NCBI GenBank assembly: GCA_029721515.1
Contig: CM056556.1
Coordinates: forward strand, 9,578,098-9,642,097
DNA: 64,000 nt
Reading direction: 5' to 3'
Origin: Synanceia verrucosa
Lineage: Eukaryota > Chordata > Actinopteri > Perciformes > Synanceiidae
The notes beneath the pieces are model-generated. The model worked only from the letters and a program-made list of their open reading frames with translations, was not told the DNA's origin and did no database searches. Below, piece by piece: positions 22,167 to 34,016 of the stretch (position 1 is its first letter; each line of letters starts with the position of its first letter). Made by a program: the position numbers and the translations under genes.

Positions 22167-23924
22167 ATTGAGTCTCTAGTGCCCTTTGTGTCACCATCCC
22201 TGCTGTCAATAGTAAAGACACCAAGCCACAAGCGTTCACTGAGCAAAGACACTGAGTCAGATCTGTTTTCATCACTCAACAGCTCATAATGGAACTATGG
22301 CAATCAGATACAAGAGATGCTAAAGTCCGAGCATACATGACTGGCTTAAACTCAAAGGATTCAGAGAAGAGAGCAACAATTTCTATGCAGTCAGCACTAC
22401 TTCAGTGGCAGTCAGCACAATAGTTAAGTCTCAACAAATACATACAGCTGCGCACGTACGCACGCACACGCACACACGCACACACACACGTGTGGTTGAT
22501 ATTGTCCAGGAAAGTGGGTATTATTTGGTTCTAAAATAGGCAATTACAGAGACCACAGCAACCGATACAGACTTGGCATACTGTGTGTGAGTAGCTGTTT
22601 CAATTTTCATTTTTGACAATGTTATTATTATTTTACCACAGAAAGGTTTTCACTACATGATCAATAGCTCCATTATGTCTCTCTAATGAGTGTGTGAAAT
22701 GATTGATAAAATGGTTAACATCTGCAGTAGCAATTCACTTCCTCCACATTCAACTTTCAAAGCGTGTGTGTGTGTGTGTGTGTGTGTGCGTGTGTAGAAG
22801 CTGAAGTGGGTGTGCCTGTCCTGGTCCCTGTCCCAGGCTGCACTCACCAGAGTCGTAAAGTTATCCAGTGTCACCACAGGACTATTGGATGGATGTCAGC
22901 ACGCTAAATTAAAAACCACAAGCATGTAGCGTTTAATTTCTATGTTTTTACCCCTAACGGAGTGGGACTGCCTGCCGCCACCGTGCCGAGCAGTGTGTGT
23001 GTGCGAACAGGGATGCACACATGTGTGAGTTACCTTAACAAAGCCCCTCTGTACTAACTGTTCGACTGTCTCCTGCCTGTCTTCCTAGGAGGAAAAGGCC
23101 AGACAGACTGGCTCAATCTAACAGCATTACATAAAACAGCATAGATGAATAATATGTCTGTTATGAAAGTGTCTTTTTTATTATAATAGAATAAAGTACA
23201 TGATGAATGAGGGATGACCCATTCCATCAGCAAAATCAAATTAGTCCAAATGAGAAGACAATTAAGCCTGACCAAAATGTTGGGTCGGAGGAAATTCAAG
23301 CGACAGAGGAGCCAAGAGACAGTGAGAAGCATTAAGAGACAATCATGTCTGTACAGATTAGCATAGTGTTGGTGAACTTGGTAAACAACAGTCTGATTAG
23401 TGGCTTAACAACATAAGAACAGTAGACCAGGTTATGCTGTTTACAACCTTGAAATTAAACTTCATAGCCTAAGTTATAAGTACTGTACAGTTTTTCATTA
23501 AAAGTCAGCTAAAAGCCCGAAAAACTACAACTTTTGTAACTTCGTCAGATTTGACTGAATGAATGGAGTGGTCTGTTTACAGTAATGAAAGAGGCTGGGA
23601 TGTAAATGTGAACTTTAATGTGGCATCCACATTCATGGACCATAACAGACCAGAAATCAAGCATATTAGCCTTTTGAGTATGTGACACTTCTTTGACCTC
23701 CATTTGTAAAGAGCACTGTGCAATGGAGACGCCGCAGATGACCTTTAACAACCTGCACAGTGGTAATGCAGAAGTGAGGAGGGAAATGGATGTGACCAGA
23801 CTGTTAGAAAGAAAAAGAGTGAATACAATTCTGATAAAAAAATGTCTAGAGCTCTCAGTCAAATAGAAGAAAATCTATATACTGTATATATATATATATG
23901 GTCACCTTCTGCCATGTAAACCTT
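22167..23924. other. Intergenic DNA without recognisable gene
   Basis: It contains a CA-rich run at 22447-22495 and a TG tract at 22762-22795. No coding sequence was recognised. Confidence 0.5.
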
Positions 23925-24530
23925 CACATCTGCCTTGTTTAGGTCGGTTGAATCGAACCCTGGAGCGGTTACCCCCTGGTGGCGTTCATTTGGGAAGGTG
24001 TGAACACATCAATCGCACTCGGGTGCGCACCAAAACAAGCGGATCGAGACCCTGTTGGAGAGGTGGTCTTGGTCCGGTTCCAAACAAACTCTGGTGCAGT
24101 TCGATTGTGGTGAGAACATGATCCCACTTCAATCCGGCCCAACTGCAGGGCGCATTGCCTGTTTTGGACTAAACTGCCTCCCGTAGCCAGCTGCGCTGTG
24201 CATTATTTCAGAAGGATGAAAGCGCGTCTCCGCCTGAACTGTCTTGATATGCATCGTCAGCGACTCCAGTGCATCATGACGTTATTTTCCAGCCTCAACC
24301 TCGCCTCAAACTGCACCGTTTGCCTACCGACGTAATACACAATGACCAGGACCAAGAGCAACCTGCGTAGCTTTACCTCCATTGTAAAATTGAAAAGTAG
24401 CGCTCTGGAGTCTGCTCCTCTTTGTTTACCTCCGGCAGTTTTCCACAAGGAAATTCCGACCAATTAGCAGTTCTTGCTGTCAGAGCAGCGTGTTTGTGCA
24501 TCTACATGCAACATTTAAGCTGCATTTCAT
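23925..24530. repeat. Probable dispersed repeat of unknown class
   Basis: The phrases GGTCCGGTTCCAAACAAACT, CTGGTGCAGTTCGATTGTGG and TGAGAACATGATCC resemble a repeat frequent in fish genomes (general knowledge). The boundaries are uncertain and no inverted ends were found. A weak 68-residue minus-strand ORF (24257-24463) lies inside, with no recognised domain. Confidence 0.4.
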
Positions 24531-24689
24531 TTTATTCCAAGGTTGTCAAGTTTCTTTTGTGGTGTTAAAAACACATTGCAAAAGAAACTGCTGTTTCCAA
24601 ACAGTATTTAAAATATTTTGGGGTGGATTGTTCCTTTAAGTTGACCTACAGTAGCACGGTGGGTGGCAATTAGATCAATCTTGAGTTCT

Positions 24690-24870
24690 TCTCCAACAGC
24701 TGGAGCCAGTGTGCATATTGTAGACTATGACAGGCAGATTATCATCTGACACAGTAAATCCCTGACGAATTGTTGTATAAATTATGTCCTCCTAGAATGT
24801 CTACACAGACCAGAGGTCTGGCTTCAGCGTATCAGATGAGAGAAAGGTGAATGGGGTATATAATCTCAGG
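24690..24870 (-). pseudogene. Decayed copy of a coding-like segment (paralogue of 25141-25500)
   Basis: On the minus strand it aligns with the segment at 25300-25500: GFTVSDDNLPVIVYNMHTG here versus GYTMSDNNLYVIVYNLQSP there, but this copy has internal stops. Blocks such as TTGTAGACTATGACA, CAGATTAT and ATCTGACA are nearly identical. The protein family was not recognised. Confidence 0.55.
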
Positions 24871-25140
24871 TCGTGACAATAGAAAACCAGCACCAAAAAG
24901 TCTGGGCTACAAACAATACTCTGCTACAAAAATACTGTATCTACATCATGTTTCCATGTTTGATGCAGTATTCTTCATCGACTTCTACTGTAAATTACCT
25001 ATGATTTCCATCATATCCCATAAAAAAAGTACTGCCCAGACTTGTAGCTGTTGGTTATACAGCAGAACGAGAACTAATCATGGAAAGACAGCATGTTAAT
25101 TCTGGCAGGTTTTCTCTCTGTGACTTTTAAAGGTCGACCG

Positions 25141-25500
25141 TCAGTCTGGAAAGAAAAGAATATTGGGACTCTCTGGACTGCTTTCCACTGGAGACGTTTG
25201 TTGACTGGGAATATCTTGAGACCAGCTTTTTATGTTAACAGTATGTGCTTTAGTAAACCTTTTGTGTGACCCAGCAAGAGTCAGCTTAATTATTTCAGAA
25301 TCAGTGAGAAATGGAGATTGCAGGTTGTAGACTATGACATACAGATTATTATCTGACATGGTATATCCCTGACAAATTCCTGTACAGAGTCTATCCTCCC
25401 ATACAGTGTACGTGGACATATCGGAGGTCTGGTCAAGCTTGAGCATATCATATAGCCAGGATGGAGAGAGGGTACGTCCTGTAGCTGACTAAAGTGAGTG
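25141..25500 (-). pseudogene. Coding-like segment of unknown family, open copy
   Basis: The minus strand is open for at least 101 codons. The ORF includes TYTVWEDRLCTGICQGYTMS, then DNNLYVIVYNLQSP, and ends SPNILFFPD before a stop. It looks protein-like, with mixed composition and conserved-looking aromatic and cysteine positions, and a second, decayed copy lies about 600 bases to the left. I do not recognise the family and see no splice-supported gene around it. It may be a pseudogene fragment or part of an old transposable element. Confidence 0.4.
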
Positions 25501-26144
25501 GAACCATCTGTAGGGCATTAGAGCTTTAGTATGCAGCCCTTGTCTTCAGCTGTATGAAAACACACACAGGTCTCTCTAATCTGACCTGTCTGCCTTACTA
25601 TTTATTATTTCTACCTGAGACGGAAAAGGTTGGTAACTGGACCTGTGCTGGATTGACGACTGCATGGACTGTAGAAGAAGAGGAGCTTTAGATAGGTGTG
25701 TCCAGGAGTGCTGCTAGCAATCACAGACAGTATGAGAAACAAATCCAAGGCTTACTGGATGCCTAAACACTGCACAGTGATATATAATACTCTGAGACTG
25801 TGGTTTTACAGCCACAGTGGAAATGATTTTGTTGCAACGGTTGTGAGAATCATTAATCATTAAGAATTTAATGTTAAACTCTTTCAGTGCCATTGACGTA
25901 TTTTGACGTCAAAGTGTTTTTCGGCAGCGGGTAACCAATAGCGGTCTCCCACAGCATAAAGAGACAGTATACGCCACAGAGATCAAAGCAAGAAGTGGAG
26001 ACAATCACGATTAGAGAGCAAAATGGACATATTCTGGGCAAAAAGTGGAGTTTAGGGTGGGAGTGGCCCCAACTTGTCATTTTTGTCATGATGAAATAGT
26101 GAGACTCCTCTTTCATTTGAGCTATTTGGTGTTGTCAGGGACAT

Positions 26145-26150
<6 letters not shown>

Positions 26151-26181
<31 letters not shown>
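26151..26181 (+). repeat. (TA)n tract left of the Tc1 element
   Basis: About 15 TA units. The Tc1 insertion used a TA within this tract. Confidence 0.9.
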
Positions 26182-26184
<3 letters not shown>

Positions 26185-27783
26185 TCATGGAAAAAATTAT
26201 TAGACCACCCTTGTTTTCTTCAATTTCTTGTTCATTCTAATATCTGGTACCACTAAACGTATAATACAATGAACACAACAAAAAATGCAGCTGGTCACAT
26301 CATACTTTATGTCCTATTTGACATTCTTAAGCTTAATTGATTCCCAGGGTATATAAGAGGCCATTTCATGTCACAAGCAGCACTGCACATGCAAAGGCCT
26401 AGAGTGGTTTCCTGCTTACATTCAAGCCGTAGCACAACTCAGAAGTTGTCAGCTCTCACATAATGCCTAAAACAAAAGAATTATGTGAAGCAACAAAGGC
26501 AGCCATCTTGGCACTGCTGGAAATTGGCATGAGTGAGAGACAGGTAGCGAAAAAACTGAAGATCTCCAAGACAGCCGTTCATTCCAACAAAAAAACAAGC
26601 TGAACATGGCACTACCAAATTGCTACCTGGCCGTGGCAGGAAACGTCTTTCTACCCCACGAGATGACCGTGCACTCATCCGTTCCTGTGTCAGGAATCGT
26701 CGTCAGACCTCCAGGGACCTTAAAAATGAGTGGGCACTGTCGAGAAATGTGACTTGCTCGGCAAGGACAGTTCGAAACCGACTTGTTGAAGCTGGTTTGA
26801 AGTCACACAGAGCACGCAAGAAGCCCTTCATCAATGAAAGGCAGAGGAAGGCCCGGTTACTCTTTGCTCGAGACCACAAGGATTGGACTGTTGATGATTG
26901 GGCTAAGGTTCTCTTCAGTGATGAATCCAATTTTGAATTGATGCCCACTCCAGCCAACTTACTGGTTAGGAGGAAGCCTGGAGAAGCTTACAACCCAGAC
27001 TGTCTTGCCCCTACAGTAAAACATGGGGTGGATCAGTCATGATCTGGGGTTGTTTCAGTCTGAGTGGAACAGGGCAAATGCAATTGTGTGAAGGCCGAAT
27101 GAACCAGGTCAAGTACAGGACTACCCTTGAAAACAGTCTTCTTCCATCAGCTGGAAAACTCTTTCCTGCCTCGAATGACTGGATTTTCCAACAAGACAAT
27201 GCCCCTTGCCACACGGCAAGGTCAGTTAAAGCCTGGATGGAGAACCACAACATTCGCACCATGCCTTGGCCTGCTCAACCACCAGATCTTAATCCAATTG
27301 AAAACCTGTGGAAAATCATCAAACTCAAAATGGAGAACCACAAGCCCAAAAACAAAGAAAATTTGTTTGAATTTGTCCAACAGGAATGGGCTGCTGTGAC
27401 AGCAGAACAATGTCAGAAGCTGGTGGAGAGCATGCCAAGACGCATGGCTGCAGTCATCAAAAACAATGGTTATGCAATCAAGTATTAACTCTTGTGTGTA
27501 TCATGTGTTTAAAGCAAACAGAAAAGAAAACATGGAATGCTTAAAAGTAGTGTTTTTGGCGGTACAATGCCATGGCTATTGATGTAAGAATTTAAGTAAT
27601 TTTGGTTATTATCAAGAAAACCATGGAAAATGAATAATCCTTAGTTCTTAAATTAAACTCTCATGAGCTATTTTTGTTGTTATCATTATAATTGTCCAAA
27701 CAAATGTACCTTTAGTTGAGCCAGGCATTAAAATTAACAAGAAATTGAAGAAAACAAGGGTGGTCTAATAATTTTTTCCATGA

Positions 27784-27786
<3 letters not shown>
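26182..27786 (+). mobile_element. Tc1/mariner-superfamily transposon, 1605 bp, perfect 51-bp ITRs
   Basis: The left ITR (26182-26232) begins CAGTCATGGAAAAAATTATT and the right ITR (27736-27786) is its exact reverse complement over 51 bases. TA flanks both ends (26180-26181 and 27787-27788). The size is typical for Tc1-like elements. One transposase gene lies inside in the plus orientation. Intact ends suggest a recent insertion that another source of transposase could still act on. Confidence 0.97.
26463..27488 (+). pseudogene. Tc1-like transposase with two single-base frameshifts
   Basis: DD34E transposase of the Tc1 family. The start is the ATG at 26463 (MPKTKELCEATKAAILALLE). A helix-turn-helix follows, then the GRGRKRLSTPRDDRA linker, a second HTH-like region, the first catalytic Asp in LFSDESNFEL, the second in WIFQQDNAPCHTARSVKAWM, and the Glu in [10 protein letters not shown], with 34 residues between the last two. 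Frame 1 runs into a stop after a shift at an A run near 26588-26595. A second one-base loss lies in the G run at about 27025-27028, within the sequence for the conserved GGGS motif. The final segment ends TAA at 27486-27488. As read here it is inactive; all catalytic residues are kept. Confidence 0.95.

Positions 27787-27814
<28 letters not shown>
27787..27814 (+). repeat. (TA)n tract right of the Tc1 element
   Basis: It continues the left tract on the other side of the insertion. Confidence 0.9.
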
Positions 27815-27818
<4 letters not shown>

Positions 27819-27869
27819 TGGCACAAGGTACTTTCTGTTTTACAAAACAGCTAGCACTCAAAGACTTAA

Positions 27870-30497
27870 TGTTTGCAACCAGACATTGTGTAGTGATGAT
27901 GTTGTGTGACATTTGTGATTCTGAATGAGTGAATGTGACAGATTAGGTGAGAGTCTGTGGTTGGTGCATGATGGGAAAAGCAGCTGGACCACAGAGAGAG
28001 GGTGTCTTTGAGTTGTCACTGTGTTACTGAGGCCACACTAAGCCAGTCAAATATGACACATTTACTTTAAAACTCTGGTCTCCCGTCCTTCCCACCCTCA
28101 AGCTTCTCTTAACCTTCTTCACCTGTGTTGTTTCAAGGGTGGTGGGGCAGCAGCTGCTGGTGACACTGCAGACTGGCCTCTGCACATGTGTGTTTGTCAG
28201 GACATCTCATGGATAAGGAAAGTGTGCGTGGAAAGTGTCTACTGGCACTTTTGCCTATGAGTGACGTGATGAGTGAACAGCACAACACAAAGCAGACAAA
28301 TCTTTCATTCTCTCTATCGACTTTTTTTTTCAGTACTGTACTCCACTAGTTTCTGTTCTCTGGGCGCTCTGCCACAGGTGGTTATAAGCTGGTGTGTGCG
28401 ACAAGGTGTTGATTTACACACACAGCGGGAGCTCCACATGGTAACCAGGACCAACCAAGAAAGAGCAATGTAAACAACACCTTGTGAATTAACTCTATAG
28501 AGAGAGAGAGAAGGGGAGGGGCACCGACGCAATAAAGAGTGAAAGTTAAAGGGTGCAAACATTTTCTCAGGGCTTCGTGTGGGGGTGACTGGCACTCAGT
28601 GGGAGTCTTAGGGTACACAAACACACATGCTCACCCCTATACGGCCCTCTCACACATTGTGTAATATCAATCACAACACCCAAACGGTTGCAGTGTTTTA
28701 ATATACTGCCATTACACCCAAAGCACTCAGAAACTGAGAGCCCAAGCACTGAAATTGGAGCGTCCAGGTGTTACATCTTCAAGTATGGAGCTTCAGCAGT
28801 AATAATGTCACACCTTGAGTCGTGAATGTATATCATTTCTGCTGTTGTAAACAACTGGTCGTTAGTCTGGCCTCAACACCTGGTCAGACAGAGGACGTGA
28901 GTGGTCAGCCATCCTGGGACAATGGCCACAGTGTCTATCCAGCACTGACCTCTCACACGCTCAAACTCTGCAGAAAACACTCACAGCGCCACAGGAGGCC
29001 TCGGCCTGTCGAACACTCCACTGTGACACTGTCCACACATCCTGTTGCTGTTACCCTGTGATTTCCTCTCAGCGTCTCTCGTGCTACTGCTCTCTCACAC
29101 TTTCACTCTCCTTGAACTTCATCAGTTAAGCTGTTTGGCCAATACAAAATGAAATGGGTGAACTGAAGGAAAAAACAACACAGGGTAGTTCAGTCGGAAT
29201 TGGAAACCATCCTGCATGCAGCTGAAAGTCCTTTCGAACACATGGGTGACTATTTGGAAGTTTCTGCTAAATCAAAATTGAAGAGAAAACATATACAAAT
29301 TGAGACAACAGTCATGACAGGGAGAGCTATCCCACTAGACTGCTTTGTGTTTTTTTCTCTTGGACCACATGCTGTGCTGCCCTGCCAAACCACCAACAAA
29401 AAACAACAGATGCAAGAGATGTGAAAATAGGAAGAGAAAAGGAAAGAAGCATGGAGGTGGGTGTGAAAACAGGTCATGTAAGCTGTACCTCCAGAGCAGG
29501 ATGGGAGCGAACAGGCTCTATATAGAGTACAGTACATATACATGTATATATGCCAGTAGTGTGGGTGCTTTAATGTGGCTGCTCATCTCTCTGCCCTATA
29601 ACTGACTATAACTCTATAGACTACAAAAGGTACTAAAGTACATATACAGTTAGCTTTCATTAAAGCCTTAACCAGCAACAGAAAGCTTTGCTCTCTATTC
29701 AGACATATTCAAACTCAAGTCATCCATAATACTCTTTTTTCCCCTATAAGCAAGTAGTATAAGGTCATCTAAAACTATTTGATATACTGTATATGCTATA
29801 TTCTGCTCTGCATGTTATGGGTCTTCATTAAAAACACCAGTACATAGTACAGCACAAAAAGTTATGTTCTTTGGGGATACTGTACACATATTTTGAAAAA
29901 CTTTAGAGTAAAAATCAAAATTGCTGATGAGCCAGGACAGCCCTGTGGACAATTGTACAAGAGTAGATCCTTAAAGGGCAAACCTCACCGTCAGCTCGCC
30001 TGCATGGGAGAGAAGTTGAGGCAGTACTTCAAAATCTGGTGCCTCGTCTATGATTAATGGGTGTGAATGTGACCCTGAACTTGATGGTGGACCTTTTTAC
30101 ACTGGAGACCACATACAGAAACCAGTAAAACACACACACACACCTACAGGAACTGTGAAATAAATAGCTTGTGTGTGGGGGGGGTGTCTGTGTACAGCTA
30201 GAGTTGTATTTCTTCTTGTTTTTGTGCTTATGATAGCAGTGCAGAAGAACTTCAGTCCATATTGCTACAAAATGACTTATCACATACTCAGCTCAGGTTT
30301 GGTATTTAAGGCTAGTTCCTGTATAGTTTGCACATGTTGCGTGGATAAATGTCAAGTTTTTAGCTCCAGTGGTCAGACATCTCCTGTTGAACAGCTCATC
30401 CATCAGCAGGAGTCAGACTGGCTGCAGGGCTCTGGGTCATCTTACACCGTCTCACACCACAATCCCTGTCCCGCTCTACGTTTTCACCCTCATCAAC
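27870..30497. other. Intergenic DNA without recognisable gene
   Basis: No coding or RNA gene was recognised. There is a short GA run at 28499-28512. Confidence 0.5.
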
Positions 30498-30867
30498 TAG
30501 GGCTGAGCGATTATTCGCATTTTAAAAAAAATGACTCTGCGATGTGGCAGAAAGCAATTTACGAACAGCAACAGCTCCAGCTAAAAGAAAAACCAACGAG
30601 AGGGTCAGTTTCACGCTGACCTGCGCTCCACATGACGTGTGAATGAGAGTAGATAAATAAAACAACTTTGAGCATGTCACACCACGTGCGAGCTTTAATG
30701 CTTGCAGAACTAATGCTTGAAAATGGTTTTGTTGTTTGGTAAGTCCCAATTATTATGTTTATAAGGCTTTAAGTTACACGTTAATAATAATATTCAACTG
30801 TGATTGAGGATTTTTGCAATTCAATAGCTAAATAAATGATGTTATTCATATCAAATCATGCATCCCT
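30498..30867. mobile_element. hAT-like non-autonomous relic
   Basis: The left end TAGGGCTGAGCGATTATTCG and the right end AATCATGCATCCCT are imperfect inverted repeats. The internal phrase GAGGATTTTTGCAATTCAAT and the TAGGGCTG start are typical of a widespread fish hAT family (general knowledge). Target duplications are not clear. Confidence 0.5.
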
Positions 30868-33241
30868 TCATATCAGTTCATCATAATATGTCGGCCAGGT
30901 CATGATGAGCAGATTATATGTTGACTGCATCCAGTGATGTGTGTCATAATATACAGTGATTTATTGACTTAATATAGTGATATAAACAGAAAATAAAGAA
31001 ATTTGATGGTCAATATATTGCTCTAAAATATCTAAATTTGGTTCTTTCCCTCTTCCTTTCATCCTGTGACCTCTCCCTCTCTGGGTTTCTGGACTTCTTG
31101 TCCCCCAGGCGCCATCACTCTTTCCCTTCCTCCCTCCCTCAGGCTGGGCAGTAAAACAGGAGCGGGCTCATGGGAGGCCATTAACCACCAGAAACGCAGC
31201 ATTGCTGCTCTGCTGCACAGCAAACGACTGCAGACTCTTTCACACAATCACTGATCCAAGTACGCTAGACTGTGCAACAAATGGCACTTCTGGCCCTGCA
31301 GTAATTAGCAATAGATCATCATAAAGTACATCATTTTCACATCCAACATATTGATGACAGTACAGACTTTACACAGCAGTATATAGAAAAACAGGTCCTT
31401 CCTGTGTTTAACATTTGCAGTTTTATTCTACTTAAAACTGCTCAGAACACTTGTATTTTATTTTTTATAGGACGACTGTCTGACAACCACATTTCCCATT
31501 CTGTTGCACCAGTTTGCTGTCAAATGTTTTGGTAATTAACAAATTCCTCATGATCGAGGAAGACCATTTATTGCATTCTAAGAGATAAAATCCTCAGTGA
31601 AAGGTCATTACTTTTGTCAAATCTAATTTGTCAATATGGCTGAACTGTTTCCTCTGTGCTCCTGGTGAAATTACAACTTCAAAGAAATGACTCTGAGTTG
31701 CAATTTTACTCAACTGAAATGATGTAAAAGCATCTCTTATTAGGGGCTGTTGCATGTGTGACATATGTGTGCATATGTGTGTGAAGTTTGACCCTGGTTG
31801 GGACAGGGACAGCTGCATTTAAGACTAAAGCAGACCTCCTCTTCATGTCCTTTCTTCTGCCACACACAGACACAAATCGGCAGGATTTTCTGCCCTCGGC
31901 TCGTCTCACGTGTGGTCTGTAAGGCAATGCCCTTGTTATGAAGTGCTACGTGCTCGAGACGCTTACCTCAGGATTTACATGAGAGGGAAGTCTCAACTGT
32001 ACTCCTGATCCAGACATGTGAACCCACACTCTCACAACTGTCACTAAAAGCCAGGTGGTAGTGTGTCACTGACAAACAAAGGCAGGCTTATTCTCACGTA
32101 GTGTGTGATGGAAGTAATATATTTGGAATAGCAAGTAAATTAAAGCCGCACACATCCTGTTTACAAGCAGGTTAGAGTTACGCTATCACTCTATTAAGGT
32201 GAGACTCGAGTTACCAGGGTTGAAATTAAGGGCATCAGTTGTTGTGCTGGTGTGTTAAATGAGTCACAAAGGGCAGCTTTCTGTGCCAAGCCATAAACCA
32301 GCTACATGATATAAACTGTGTTTCATTCACTCAGTGAACTCAAACTTTACCATCAGCACCACCACAATTATTACTCACGTTTTAAGCTGAAACGGTAGAG
32401 CAATGTGATTGGTTTTCAGTGCTAGATATGGGGTCTGCATTCCCACCTCAAATGATAAACACATGCTATCGATAACGCTATAATAAATCAAAATTGAAAA
32501 CTTTAAAATATTACAGCAAATGTATGCAAACGCCACTAATTACACTAATAAAATCTGATTTAAAAACACAGTAAATGGTGCTTGATCTTCAGATTATATC
32601 AAATTTAAGGCTGTCACAAGTAATATGTGTACAATAACATGTGAGCCAGAAACCATCCAATCTGTATACCACTCAATTAATTGAGTTTTCAGTTGTGGTG
32701 GAACGTGATCTCCTACTTCGGGGGGGCTCTTCTTGAAACACTGCTTCATAACCATCAAATAGAGACGTCTCAAGACACCTGTGTGCATGTGTGTGAGTAA
32801 CAGAGACCCCTCGACTGCTCCCCAGAGATAGGTTTGACACAGAAGCTAAGAATAGCTGTGGCTATATTACCACCAGTCAGGGGAGGGGGGAGAGAGGGAG
32901 TGATGGGGAGAAGAGGCAAAAAGAGGGGCAAGAGACATGATTTGGCATGGGAGATGACCGGCAGACACAGGAGCCTCCGTCCTTCACTGGACATCTCTTT
33001 TACCTGGCATAGATATATACACATGACCTAACCAATAACTCCTCCAACCTCTCAAGGAGACACACTGAAAACCCACGTTTGCTGCTGTGTCTTACATGTC
33101 AGGCATGCACGGGTTACGGCGTTTGGAGCTTAGCTTAGTCGTATTTTTAGACTAGAGTAAACAGTGGCCTGTGCTTGAGATGTCCATCATCACTGGGTAT
33201 GACGCCGTGAATTGTAGGAGGTGGGTGGAGGAGATGAAGAT

Positions 33242-33263
33242 GAGGAGGAGGAGGAGGAGGAGG
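33242..33263 (+). repeat. (GGA)n trinucleotide tract
   Basis: Seven GGA units in a purine-rich stretch. Confidence 0.9.
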
Positions 33264-33454
33264 ATAATCATCAGGAAGTAGGTTTGCTGGAGCGCTTAGG
33301 ACATTCTTAACTTTAAATTCATGATGACCCAGGGCTATTATCACTGATTAAAGGACAGAGATGCAGTCTGTATCACCGGTTAGTTGCTGCTGTCGTTTCA
33401 AAAGCAGGCCAAGGAGCTACAAAAACAACATATCACATGTAGCTACTCACGTCT

Positions 33455-33512
33455 CACACACACACACACACACATGCACACACACACACACACACACACG
33501 CACACACACACA
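33455..33512 (+). repeat. Interrupted (CA)n microsatellite
   Basis: CA repeat with ATGCA and CGCA interruptions. Confidence 0.95.
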
Positions 33513-33985
33513 GTCTTCTCCTATGTCAGGTGAAAGGTTGTGACCCTGCCCTAACAGCTCTGTTTCCTTTGCCATTGAATATGCGAGCTTCTCTCGGGAT
33601 CCCTAAATGGTTCAGAAAAGGAAACGGTGCACTGAATGACCTGTCAAAACAGGCACATGACAGCAGGCCAAGGACTAACTGCGCCTGTTTGCATATGTGT
33701 CTGTGTTGACACTAAGAAAACGGAGACATGAATAGCTATATTCAGGCCGGCAAAAGAAGCTACTCTAGAGGTGGCGCTACAGCAGTATTGGTGATGATGT
33801 CTGATAATCACCTGTCATTTGAAATAATTGGGTAATTGGGGTAATGGGCCTCTGAGCTCATCATTACAAACAGGTATGGACTGTTATATTTGTGCCATCT
33901 TCACTAGCTGTCCAGTGGTATAATAGGATGAGCCATGTGTAATTGGCTGATGGGTGTGTTTTTATTTTGGGTTTGAACACAAGAC

Positions 33986-34010
<25 letters not shown>
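33986..34010 (+). repeat. (GA)n microsatellite
   Basis: About twelve GA units. Confidence 0.95.

Positions 34011-34016
<6 letters not shown>

Larger units (their letters stand above)
25874..27869 (+). mobile_element. piggyBac-like TTAA element split by a Tc1 insertion
   Basis: It begins TTAAACTCTTTCAGTGCCA (25874) and ends GCTAGCACTCAAAGACTTAA (27850-27869). The reverse complement of the right end, TTAAGTCTTTGAGTGC, parallels the left end, and TTAA is the piggyBac target site. Without the inserted Tc1 it would be roughly 0.39 kb and non-coding. Its left half matches 16900-17100. Confidence 0.6.

Noticed and set aside
33455..33512. Regular short repeats considered as a CRISPR array
   Set aside because: This is a CA microsatellite with no spacers. 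The genome is eukaryotic.
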